Origin: Solirubrobacteraceae bacterium
GTDB taxonomy: Bacteria; Actinomycetota; Thermoleophilia; Solirubrobacterales; Solirubrobacteraceae
Length of the DNA stretch: 11,359 nt
Reading direction: 5' to 3'
NCBI GenBank assembly: GCA_016462245.1
Contig: JAEMTR010000016.1
Span: forward strand, 1 to 11,359
The position numbers were made by a program, and so were the translations under genes. The notes beneath the pieces are model-generated. The model saw nothing but the letters and a program-made list of their open reading frames with translations, was not told where the DNA came from and made no database searches. Below, one piece after another: positions 1-6,194 of the stretch. The first letter of the stretch is position 1, and each line of letters begins with the position of its first letter.

Positions 1-861
1 GAGCTGCCGCAAACCGAGCATGTAAGCGCCGCCTGGGCCCTCGGGGTCGATCTCGTCGCGAAAGCCGCGCAGCGCCGGCCGCAGCAAGGCGCCGCCGAGC
101 TTTGCGCGCGCTGAGCTGGTTGCGGCTTCGCGAATGCCGCCGACGACGGCCTGTGAGATCCCTTCCATCACCTTGAGCGCGATATTGCCGGTGAAACCGT
201 CGGTGACGATCACATCGGCGACATCTGCCGCCAGATCGTTCCCTTCGATGTTGCCAACGAACTCAAAGGTCGAATGCGTACCGGCGGCCAACTGCTGAGC
301 GGCTTCGATTACGACCGCAGTGCCGCGGCTCGCTTCGCTTCCATTCGAGAGCAGTGCCACACGCGGGCGCTCCTGCGCGAGCACGGTAGTGGCCAGCGCA
401 GCGCCCATGAAAGCGAACTGGACGAGGTGCTCGCTGCGGACCTCAACATTGGCGCCGACGTCAAGCAATGTCACAGGGCTGCCCGGAATTGGCACCGGTG
501 TTGCCAACGCCGGGCGGTAGATGCCGCGTGCGCGCTTGATTTCGAACAGTCCGGCGGCAAGCGTCGCGCCGGTCGCGCCGGCGCTGACGAGCGCATCGGC
601 CTCGCCCTGCGCTACGGCGCGCGCAGCCTGGACGATCGAGGCCTCAGGGGTGGAGCGCGCTGCACGCGCCGGGTCGGCCTCCTTCGCGATCGAGATCGGC
701 GCGTCGATCACTTCGACCCCTTCGGCTACTTCGCCGATCTGCTCGGCCGGGCCGTAGACGCGGACCTTGACGCCAAGCTCAGCGGCTATCGCAGCGCCAG
801 CCGCTACTTCGGCGGCTCCAAGATCAGCCCCGTTCGCGTCGACCGCGACCGTGACGCTCAT
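1..861 (-). CDS. plsX: PlsX, phosphate acyltransferase (acyl-ACP:phosphate), 3' end cut by window edge
   Basis: PlsX converts acyl-ACP and phosphate to acyl-phosphate, the donor for PlsY in the first step of phosphatidic acid synthesis; it acts at the inner face of the membrane. The visible 287 codons begin at ATG 861 with SVTVAVDANGAD. They continue through SAGATGA, then a stretch matching the family's RPA-ATP-P-LLDVGAN-EHL-QFA-MG block, then FVGNIEGNDL and VTDGFTGNIALKVMEG, all typical of PlsX. The usual length is about 330-350 residues, so some 40-60 residues and the stop lie left of base 1. The N-terminal loop, usually DAMGGD, reads DANGAD here, a mild departure. The start lies 6 bases after the rpmF stop with no clear Shine-Dalgarno, so translation is probably coupled to rpmF. 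Family identity is secure. Confidence 0.95.
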   Translation of the reverse strand, partial: MSVTVAVDANGADLGAAEVAAGAAIAAELGVKVRVYGPAEQIGEVAEGVEVIDAPISIAKEADPARAARSTPEASIVQAARAVAQGEADALVSAGATGATLAAGLFEIKRARGIYRPALATPVPIPGSPVTLLDVGANVEVRSEHLVQFAFMGAALATTVLAQERPRVALLSNGSEASRGTAVVIEAAQQLAAGTHSTFEFVGNIEGNDLAADVADVIVTDGFTGNIALKVMEGISQAVVGGIREAATSSARAKLGGALLRPALRGFRDEIDPEGPGGAYMLGLRQL

Positions 862-867
862 CGAGGC

Positions 868-1056
868 TTACTGGTCGGTGTTGGCCGGGGCGACGATTGA
901 ACGGCCGCCGTAAGTACCGCAGCTAGAGCAGACGCGATGCGCAAGGCGCGGCGCGCCACACTCAGGGCAGCCTCCACCGGTAGGTGCAGCGATCCCGTGT
1001 TGGGCGCGGCGCTTCGCGGTACGGCTGTGTGACTGTCGTTGCTTAGGAACGGCCAT
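868..1056 (-). CDS. rpmF: 50S ribosomal protein L32 (zinc-binding form)
   Basis: L32 is a small protein of the large ribosomal subunit. The 62-residue product starts MAVPKQRQSHSRTAKRRA, the standard basic L32 N-terminus, followed by CPEC (C30, C33) and CSSC (C43, C46). These four cysteines form the zinc ribbon, so this is the C+ (zinc-binding) type. Length is normal, with a short tail after the ribbon. It lies between the DUF177 gene (40 bases upstream) and plsX (6 bases downstream), a very common bacterial arrangement. A TATCTT box lies 10 bases before the ATG and there is no Shine-Dalgarno, so it may also have its own near-leaderless transcript. Confidence 0.97.
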   Translation of the reverse strand: MAVPKQRQSHSRTAKRRAQHGIAAPTGGGCPECGAPRLAHRVCSSCGTYGGRSIVAPANTDQ

Positions 1057-1066
1057 TCGACGGTCA

Positions 1067-1072
1067 AAGATA
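1067..1072 (-). promoter_or_regulatory. Possible -10 box (TATCTT) before rpmF
   Basis: On the minus strand TATCTT lies 10 bases before the rpmF ATG, in the 40-base gap after DUF177. It fits the actinobacterial -10 pattern TANNNT and would start transcription about 3 bases before the ATG. No convincing -35 box is seen at 16-18 bases spacing. It may supplement read-through from DUF177. Confidence 0.3.
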
Positions 1073-1096
1073 GCGAACCGCGCAGAAGTACCGCGT

Positions 1097-1612
1097 TCAG
1101 TCGAACTTCAGCTCGTCCAATTTCGACCAGCGCGGATCCTTATCGGCCTCGTGCTCGTGGCTCGGATCGGCATTCAAATCGATCCCACAGGTTGGGCATA
1201 GACCAAGGCACTGAGGCTGACAGATCACTTGGGTAGGCAGCGCGAGCGCCAGAGAGTCGTGCGCCCAGCGGTCGAGACTAAGGACCGAACCGTTGACGTA
1301 CGGGCTGTCGAGCTCCTCGCCTCCATCAACCTGGTCTACCTCACGCACTTCGACCGTGATCTTCCGTTCAGCCGGGCCAAGGCAACGCATACAGGTTCCG
1401 CGCATCGTCGTCGCGAAGGCCAACTTGAGCGCCCAACCGTCACCGTTCATCCGCGTTACGTCAACAACAACCGGGCAGGGCTGCGGCTGCGGCCGGTAAG
1501 GCTCTCCGGCGAACTCGAACTCGCCCAGCTCGGCCTCTAGCTCAAGCCGTTTGCCGTCGCCGGCGCTAAGCCCGAGGATCGTTAGATCAAAGCTCTCTGA
1601 GTCGCTTGCCAT
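1097..1612 (-). CDS. DUF177 / YceD-like protein with four-cysteine C-terminus
   Basis: This is a 171-residue member of the DUF177 (YceD) family, encoded next to rpmF in many bacteria. Its molecular role is not firmly established; YceD relatives are linked to rRNA or ribosome accumulation. The family pattern is clear: CMRC at residues 74-77, an acidic middle region, then C131, C135 and CPTC (C139, C142) with CG, and an ending DPRWSKLDELKF typical of actinobacterial members. The cysteines suggest bound zinc. ATG 1612 is chosen because a TAATCT box sits exactly 7 bases before it and no Shine-Dalgarno is present, which fits a leaderless mRNA. It is the first gene of DUF177-rpmF-plsX and starts 41 bases after the acyl-CoA synthetase stop. 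Family call is confident; function is inferred from neighbourhood. Confidence 0.9.
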   Translation of the reverse strand: MASDSESFDLTILGLSAGDGKRLELEAELGEFEFAGEPYRPQPQPCPVVVDVTRMNGDGWALKLAFATTMRGTCMRCLGPAERKITVEVREVDQVDGGEELDSPYVNGSVLSLDRWAHDSLALALPTQVICQPQCLGLCPTCGIDLNADPSHEHEADKDPRWSKLDELKFD

Positions 1613-1619
1613 CGGCTGC

Positions 1620-1625
1620 AGATTA
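1620..1625 (-). promoter_or_regulatory. Probable -10 box (TAATCT) for DUF177-rpmF-plsX, leaderless type
   Basis: TAATCT on the minus strand is followed by 7 bases and then the DUF177 ATG, so transcription would start at or next to the start codon. The spacing is identical to the box before the acyl-CoA synthetase gene. No good -35 hexamer is visible. It would let this housekeeping set be expressed independently of the ligase gene upstream. Confidence 0.45.
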
Positions 1626-1653
1626 GTGCGTCGCTGGAACGAAGCGCTGCGTT

Positions 1654-3264
1654 TTAGTTGCCGCCGAGTTCAAGGCGCAGCACCTTGCCGGTGGCATTAC
1701 GCGGTAGTTCGTCGATGAATAAAACTTCGCGAGGCACCTTGTAACGAGCAAGCTGAGCCCGCACTAGCTCCTGAAGCACTGCCTCGTCTGGGCCCGATTC
1801 GCCGCTGATTACGACGAAGGCGCGCAGCCGCTGACCCCACTCAGCGTCAACGACCCCGATCACGGCCGCTTCAGAGACGCCTGGGTGGTCTGAGAGCAGA
1901 TCCTCGACCTCACGCGGAAAAACGTTCTCGCCGCCGGAGACGATCATCTCGTCGTCGCGGCCGTCGATGAAGAGCCGCCCTTCGGCGTCGAAATGGCCTA
2001 CGTCACCGGCCGACATCAAGCCCGCGATCTGCTGCTTGGTCTGACCGCCGGTGTAACCCTCGAAGCCGAGCCCGTTGCCGACGAAGATTCGAGCCGTCAC
2101 GCCAACCTCAGTGACCGGCAGATCCCGATCGTCAAAGAGGCTCACGACCGTCCCCCGTGGCGGTCGGCCTGCGGTGCCGGGCGCGGCGCGCAGATCGGCA
2201 GGGCCGGCGACCGTCGCCCAAGCAACCTCGGTTGAGCCGTAGAGGTTGTAAAGCGTGTCGCCGAAACGATCCATCGCGCGCAGCGCAAGTTCGCCAGGCA
2301 GCGCGCTGCCGCTGGCGGCGATCACTTTCAGCCGCGAGAGATCAACCCCGACGAGCGCATCGGCCGGTAGATCGACCATTCGCGCCAGCATCACCGGGAC
2401 GACGACCAATGCGCCCGCTCCGTGGCGCGCAGCGGCGAGCAGCGACTGCTTCGGATCAAAATCGCGCTGCAAGACGATCGTCGAACCGAGCATCAGCGCG
2501 AGCGAAAAGTGGGCCATCCCCCAAGAGTGGAAGAGCGGCGGGGCGATCAACGTGACGCCGCGGGCTCGGAGCGGAATCACGTCGAGTAGCGAGGCCGCTG
2601 GGGCAAGCGAGCTGGGCTGCTCGCGCTGCGCTCCCTTTGGAGTGCCGGTCGTGCCGCTAGTGAGGATGATGATCCGCCCTGGCGAAGGCGGCGGATCGAG
2701 CGGATCGGTTGACTGGCCGGCGCGCAACTGGTCAAGCGTCCGCTGCGGCGAGCTGCCGGCGCCGTCTGTCCAGGCGATCATCGCAGTCCGCCCTACGCTG
2801 GCGGCGGCAACCGTTTCGCTGAACTCCTCGTCGTAGACGATCGCAATCGGGCGCTCGTGCTCGCAGACCTCGCTGACCTGCGGCGCGGCGAACATTGTGT
2901 TGAGGAAGATCAGATCAGCGCCGATCCGGTCGGCGGCGACAGTCACCTCGACGAAGTAACGGTGGTTGCGGCAAAGCACGGCGATCCCGTCGCCCGGCCC
3001 CACGCCGGCGGCAGAGAGCCCGCGTGCCAGCGCGTTCGCCCGCTGATCGAGCTCGCGGTAGCTCAGCGAGCCAGCGTCGTCAATCAGCGCCGTGGCGTTC
3101 GGACTGCGAACCGCTGCGCTGGCGTAGCCGCCAGCGATCGAAGTTCCCCAGCGACGCAGCACGTCAAGCGACTTGATCAGCAGCAACGGATTCTCCGGCT
3201 TAACCATTCCCGCCCGAGCAAAGGTTCGCGCGACAAAAGCCGCCTCGTCGATCTTCGCGCGCAT
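1654..3264 (-). CDS. Acyl-CoA synthetase (fatty acid:CoA ligase, class I adenylate-forming; FadD-like)
   Basis: The enzyme is predicted to adenylate a carboxylic acid with ATP and transfer the acyl group to CoA. All core motifs of the family are present in the 536 residues: P-loop TSGTTGTPKG (202-211), LYGSTE (341-346), GDVGH (420-424), the hinge region GRDDEMIVSGGENVFP (435-450), and NATGK with the catalytic lysine K527. The overall pattern, including RRWG near residues 37-40 and YGSTEVAWATVAGP, resembles mycobacterial FadD2/FadD12-type medium or long-chain acyl-CoA ligases. The substrate cannot be read from sequence. ATG 3264 is supported by a TAGGCT box 7 bases upstream; there is no Shine-Dalgarno. 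It is divergent from the coiled-coil/nuclease-like gene and precedes DUF177 by 41 bases. No transmembrane segment or signal peptide is seen, so it is probably cytoplasmic. An aryl or other acid substrate remains possible. Confidence 0.9.
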   Translation of the reverse strand: MRAKIDEAAFVARTFARAGMVKPENPLLLIKSLDVLRRWGTSIAGGYASAAVRSPNATALIDDAGSLSYRELDQRANALARGLSAAGVGPGDGIAVLCRNHRYFVEVTVAADRIGADLIFLNTMFAAPQVSEVCEHERPIAIVYDEEFSETVAAASVGRTAMIAWTDGAGSSPQRTLDQLRAGQSTDPLDPPPSPGRIIILTSGTTGTPKGAQREQPSSLAPAASLLDVIPLRARGVTLIAPPLFHSWGMAHFSLALMLGSTIVLQRDFDPKQSLLAAARHGAGALVVVPVMLARMVDLPADALVGVDLSRLKVIAASGSALPGELALRAMDRFGDTLYNLYGSTEVAWATVAGPADLRAAPGTAGRPPRGTVVSLFDDRDLPVTEVGVTARIFVGNGLGFEGYTGGQTKQQIAGLMSAGDVGHFDAEGRLFIDGRDDEMIVSGGENVFPREVEDLLSDHPGVSEAAVIGVVDAEWGQRLRAFVVISGESGPDEAVLQELVRAQLARYKVPREVLFIDELPRNATGKVLRLELGGN

Positions 3265-3271
3265 TCTGTCT

Positions 3272-3277
3272 AGCCTA
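3272..3277 (-). promoter_or_regulatory. Probable -10 box (TAGGCT) for acyl-CoA synthetase, leaderless type
   Basis: On the minus strand TAGGCT is followed by 7 bases (AGACAGA) and then ATG 3264, placing the expected transcription start on the start codon. There is no Shine-Dalgarno. The -35 region is not recognisable. Confidence 0.4.
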
Positions 3278-3341
3278 CCGAGGGCAAGGCTCCGGCAGAC
3301 TCGCGCTGCAAAGTGCTGTGCGATCTGTCAGAAGCGGCGCG

Positions 3342-3347
3342 TACGGT
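3342..3347 (+). promoter_or_regulatory. Probable -10 box (TACGGT) for the coiled-coil/nuclease-like gene
   Basis: TACGGT fits TANNNT and is followed by 9 bases (GCAACTTAG) and the ATG at 3357. The expected start of transcription is within about 2-3 bases of the ATG. No Shine-Dalgarno is present, which supports near-leaderless expression. No clear -35 box is seen. Confidence 0.4.
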
Positions 3348-3356
3348 GCAACTTAG

Positions 3357-4667
3357 ATGTCGGTGGAACCAATCACTCCAATCACGGCCGAGCAGGTGAG
3401 ACTGCTAGGCGATCAGCTGCTGATTGACGGCCTCACCGTCGACGACGAAGCGACAATTACGCTGGCGCGCGAACGCGAGGCGGCCGGCGAGAGCCTCGAT
3501 GCGCTTGTAAGTCAGGCAATTGAAATCGGCGCACGAATCCTCCAGCGCGAGCAGACCGCTTCCGACACCGAATTCGTCAAAGCCGAGTTTGAACGACAGG
3601 CGCACGAAGTTGAAGCCCAGTTCAACGAAAGCGCGCAGAAGGTCACGGAGGGCTTCAAGACGCAGATCGACGCGACCTTCGACGCCGACGCTGGGCTGCT
3701 GCCAAAGCTGCTCGACCAACACTTCGGCGAGAACTCCAGCAGCGCCGTCCAGAACCAGGTCAAGGCGCTGGTTGAGGAGATGCTGCGCACGCACCGCGAA
3801 GCGCTGACGAAGCAGTTCACAGCCGACGACGAGAGCAATCCGCTGAACCAGTTCCAGAAGCTGACGACAGAGATCATCAAGCAGGCCTCCGAGCAGCAGG
3901 CCAAGCAGTTACTCGAGATGAACCGCACGATCACCGAGATGCAGAAGACGATCGCCGGCTCCGAGGCCGAAGCCGACGGCGCCGAAAAGCTCGCCGAAGC
4001 CGAGGCACGCGGCACGGCCAAGGGACGTAGCTACGAAGAGCAGGTCGCGGAGGCAATCGCGGCGATCGCGCAAGGCCGCGGCGACAGCGCCGAGGCGGTC
4101 GGAGAGAAGACCGAGGGCGGCGGTAAGAAGGGCGACGTAGTCGTCGAGATTGAAGCCCAGAGCGGCCCGGCCCGCGGCCGCATCACCTTTGAAGCGAAGA
4201 ACGTAAAAGACTTTCCCCGAAGCAAGATGATCGCGACGCTCGATAGCGCCCGCGAACAACGCAGCGCAGGCTACGCCGTGCTCGTAGTTCCGACCGATCC
4301 CCAAGTTCCAGCCAACACGCGCGTACTGGAGGAGATCCACGGCGACAAGCTCGTAATTACTTACGACCCCGATGCCGATTCGACGCTGGTACTGGAAACC
4401 GGCTACGCCTTGGCGCGGGCGCGCTTATTGATGGGCCGCGCGGAAACCGGCGATATCGACGTGGCAGCGGTTACCGAAGCCACCGAGAAGGCGATCGAGA
4501 TACTCGCATCGGTGAAGAAGATCAAGGCCTCTCTGACGAGCGCCAAAACTCAGATTGACACCAGTGCAAGTTCGGTAGACGACATGGCCAGCCGAGTTCG
4601 CGAGCAGCTCGACGCGATTCGCGAACTGACGCGCACCGCCGACGAGGACGAAGAAAACGCGGACTAA
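3357..4667 (+). CDS. Uncharacterised coiled-coil protein with a PD-(D/E)XK nuclease-like core
   Basis: I do not recognise a named family. The 436-residue product has three parts. Residues 1-220 are highly charged and helical, with heptad-like coiled-coil stretches around 65-105, 130-155 and 165-220. Residues about 222-360 read as a restriction-endonuclease fold: a helix with E227/E228 (GRSYEEQVAEAI), a strand with KGDVVVEI (D260), a strand with GRITFEAKN (E279, K281), a helix (SKMIATLDSAREQ), a strand YAVLVVPT and a strand KLVITYD. Order and spacing fit the D...ExK signature. Residues 365-436 are again helical and end in the acidic tail DEDEENAD. There is no signal peptide or membrane segment. 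The layout recalls RmuC (coiled coil plus nuclease-like domain) and DUF2130 proteins, but I cannot assign it to either. It is the only plus-strand gene, ending 6 bases from the sepIVA-like stop. Composition is like its neighbours. The gene is confident, the fold moderate, the function unknown. Confidence 0.85.
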   Translation: MSVEPITPITAEQVRLLGDQLLIDGLTVDDEATITLAREREAAGESLDALVSQAIEIGARILQREQTASDTEFVKAEFERQAHEVEAQFNESAQKVTEGFKTQIDATFDADAGLLPKLLDQHFGENSSSAVQNQVKALVEEMLRTHREALTKQFTADDESNPLNQFQKLTTEIIKQASEQQAKQLLEMNRTITEMQKTIAGSEAEADGAEKLAEAEARGTAKGRSYEEQVAEAIAAIAQGRGDSAEAVGEKTEGGGKKGDVVVEIEAQSGPARGRITFEAKNVKDFPRSKMIATLDSAREQRSAGYAVLVVPTDPQVPANTRVLEEIHGDKLVITYDPDADSTLVLETGYALARARLLMGRAETGDIDVAAVTEATEKAIEILASVKKIKASLTSAKTQIDTSASSVDDMASRVREQLDAIRELTRTADEDEENAD

Positions 4668-4673
4668 GCGCGG

Positions 4674-5144
4674 TTAGCGGCTGTCGCCGGCGTCATCGTC
4701 GTCGGCGCCTGCAAGGCGATCACGACCACGCTGCACGGCTGAGATGAACTTCGAAAGGTTGGTTTCGAGCGTGCCGAGAATCTCGTCGGCGTAATCCTCT
4801 GCGCCAAGGCGGATCTCGCGCTCGCGGACCTTCGCCTCTTCCAAGATGTCGTCGGCGCCGCGCTCAGCTTCGCGCGTTACGGCCTCGCTGGCGATTAGCT
4901 GCGTCTGCTTCTCGTGACCTTCCTTGATCACGCGCTCTGCTTCACGCTTCGCTTCGGCCAGCATCTCTTGGCGCTCCTTGACGATCCAACGGGCCTGTTT
5001 GATCTCTTCCGGGATCGTGGCGCGCATCTGATCGAGGATGTCGTAGATCTCCTCTTTGTCCACGCGAACCTGGTCGGTGAGCGGCACCGGCTTGGCGTTG
5101 TGGATCAGATCATCAAGTTTGTCGATTAGTACGAGAACGTCCAT
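4674..5144 (-). CDS. SepIVA-like DivIVA-family coiled-coil protein (short form)
   Basis: The 156-residue protein resembles mycobacterial SepIVA (Rv2927c/MSMEG_2416), an essential DivIVA-domain protein that acts in septation and in organising the cell envelope. Matching features, recalled rather than aligned by software: LIDKLDDLIHNAKPVPLTDQV (residues 6-26), IYDILDQMRATIPEEIKQAR (33-52), then a continuous charged coiled coil (about 45-115), and a C-terminal helix YADEILGTLETNLSKFISAVQRGRDRL. At 156 residues it lacks roughly 90 residues of the central coiled coil of the mycobacterial protein. It ends in an acidic tail ADDDDAGDSR. ATG 5144 has an AAAGG Shine-Dalgarno about 8-10 bases upstream, in the 16-base gap after the coaD stop, so it is probably cotranscribed with coaD. 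A plain DivIVA-like or ATP-synthase-b-like coiled coil is the alternative, but context favours SepIVA. Confidence 0.8.
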   Translation of the reverse strand: MDVLVLIDKLDDLIHNAKPVPLTDQVRVDKEEIYDILDQMRATIPEEIKQARWIVKERQEMLAEAKREAERVIKEGHEKQTQLIASEAVTREAERGADDILEEAKVREREIRLGAEDYADEILGTLETNLSKFISAVQRGRDRLAGADDDDAGDSR

Positions 5145-5160
5145 AGCACGGTGCCTTTCG

Positions 5161-5658
5161 CTAGCGAGCGAGTTCTTCCTTCAGTCGGGCTGCAACTTTT
5201 GGTGTGACCAGTTCGTCGATTGTTCCGCCAAAGACCGCCAACTCCTTAATACCACTTGAGCTAATGAAGCTGAACTGCGGGCTGGCCATCATGTAGAGCG
5301 ACTCTACATCGGGAGCCTGCTGGCGGTTTAGTTGGTTCATTTCTGTTTCGTATTCGAAGTCGGAGATAGCCCTTAGGCCCTTGACGATCGTCTTCGCGCC
5401 GATCTCACGGGCGAAGTCGACGATTAGCGTGTCAAACGAAGCGGCGCGAACGTTCGGAAGGTCGGCGGTGGCGTCCTCGATGAACTCGATTCGCTCGTCG
5501 ACAGAGAAAAGCGTCGAGCCCTTTCGGATCGGGTGGTTTACGACGGCGACTACAACTTCGTCGAAGATTTCAGCGGCTCGCGCGATCACGTCAACGTGGC
5601 CGCGAGTGATCGGGTCGTATGAACCGGGGCAGACTGCGATCTTCTTCGAGTTGGTCAT
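5161..5658 (-). CDS. coaD: Phosphopantetheine adenylyltransferase (PPAT)
   Basis: CoaD transfers AMP from ATP to 4'-phosphopantetheine, giving dephospho-CoA, the penultimate step of CoA synthesis. The 165-residue length is normal. Diagnostic motifs are present: GSYDPITRGH (12-21) with the nucleotidyltransferase (T/H)xGH signature as TRGH, KGLR (93-96), the Y-E-E-M-N-L pattern at 103-110 (YETEMNQL), and ISSSGIKE (132-139) near the ATP site. ATG 5658 overlaps the rsmD stop by 4 bases (ATGA), so the two are translationally coupled, and no separate Shine-Dalgarno is visible. rsmD-coaD is one of the most conserved bacterial gene pairs. The sepIVA-like gene follows 16 bases later. Confidence 0.97.
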   Translation of the reverse strand: MTNSKKIAVCPGSYDPITRGHVDVIARAAEIFDEVVVAVVNHPIRKGSTLFSVDERIEFIEDATADLPNVRAASFDTLIVDFAREIGAKTIVKGLRAISDFEYETEMNQLNRQQAPDVESLYMMASPQFSFISSSGIKELAVFGGTIDELVTPKVAARLKEELAR

Positions 5659-6194
5659 TGTTGGTGGATTCGTATCAGGGTGTCGCCGTAGCGGCGTTCA
5701 TCGATCATTGGTATCGCGAGTTCAAACGGTTGACGCCGGTCGCTCTCGGTTACCACTCTCGCATCTGGAGCGAGAATCGAGCCGATCAGTTTCGCAGCGT
5801 CATCGCCAAGCATCGCAGGCTGGCGGTATGGAGGGTCTAAGAAGAGTAGATCGTATGTCTCAGCGGCCTTCGCTGCCTGCTCGAGCGCTTTCTGTGCGCT
5901 GCCCTCGATCAGCCGTGCCTGCGGCTCGAGAAGGTTGAGCGCCTCGAGATTGGCAGTGATTACCTTCGCCGCGCCACGATCGCGCTCGACTAAGACAGCG
6001 CTGGCCGCTCCGCGCGAGAGCGCTTCGATCGCCAGCGCGCCTGAGCCAGCAAAAAGGTCGAGCACGTCGAGCCCGTCGACCGGGCCAAGTAAAGCGAAGA
6101 GCGATTCGCGGACGCGGTCGCTGGTTGGGCGCGTAACCGAGCTGCTCGGCGACTGAAGCTTGCGACCACCAAGCGATCCAGCGACTACTCGCAT
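5655..6194 (-). CDS. rsmD: 16S rRNA (guanine966-N2)-methyltransferase
   Basis: RsmD uses S-adenosylmethionine to methylate N2 of G966 in 16S rRNA within the 30S subunit. The 179 residues show the standard order: MRVVAGSLGGRKL at the N-terminus, RPTSDRVRESLF (22-33), the SAM-binding motif I DLFAGSGALAIEALSRGA (46-63), the acidic E70 after strand 2, and the catalytic LDPPY (119-123). Length is typical. The start ATG 6194 shares one base with the recG stop (TGATG) and the stop overlaps coaD by 4 bases, so it is embedded in a coupled recG-rsmD-coaD unit. Confidence 0.96.
   Translation of the reverse strand: MRVVAGSLGGRKLQSPSSSVTRPTSDRVRESLFALLGPVDGLDVLDLFAGSGALAIEALSRGAASAVLVERDRGAAKVITANLEALNLLEPQARLIEGSAQKALEQAAKAAETYDLLFLDPPYRQPAMLGDDAAKLIGSILAPDARVVTESDRRQPFELAIPMIDERRYGDTLIRIHQQ

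Larger units (their letters stand above)
3265..3356. promoter_or_regulatory. Divergent intergenic region between acyl-CoA synthetase and coiled-coil/nuclease-like gene
   Basis: This 92-base gap is the only place in the window where two genes diverge, so it should hold both promoters. A -10-like box for each gene lies right at its start codon (3272-3277 minus, 3342-3347 plus). Between them is a short perfect palindrome, TCTG-T-CAGA at 3324-3332, and TCTGTC recurs at 3265-3270. These are too short to call an operator. No terminator or small ORF is evident. Confidence 0.5.

Noticed and set aside
274..900. A 208-codon plus-strand open frame opposite plsX
   Set aside because: It is fully antisense to a clear PlsX frame, its translation is Arg/Gly/Asp-rich low-quality sequence with no motif, and it reflects GC-rich third positions of plsX.
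3324..3332. Palindrome TCTG-T-CAGA in the divergent region as an operator
   Set aside because: Nine bases is too short to separate from chance. It is noted in the intergenic entry only.
4668..4673. A rho-independent terminator between the convergent genes
   Set aside because: No compact GC stem followed by a T run is seen on either strand; the only inverted repeat has a 41-base loop and lies in coding sequence.
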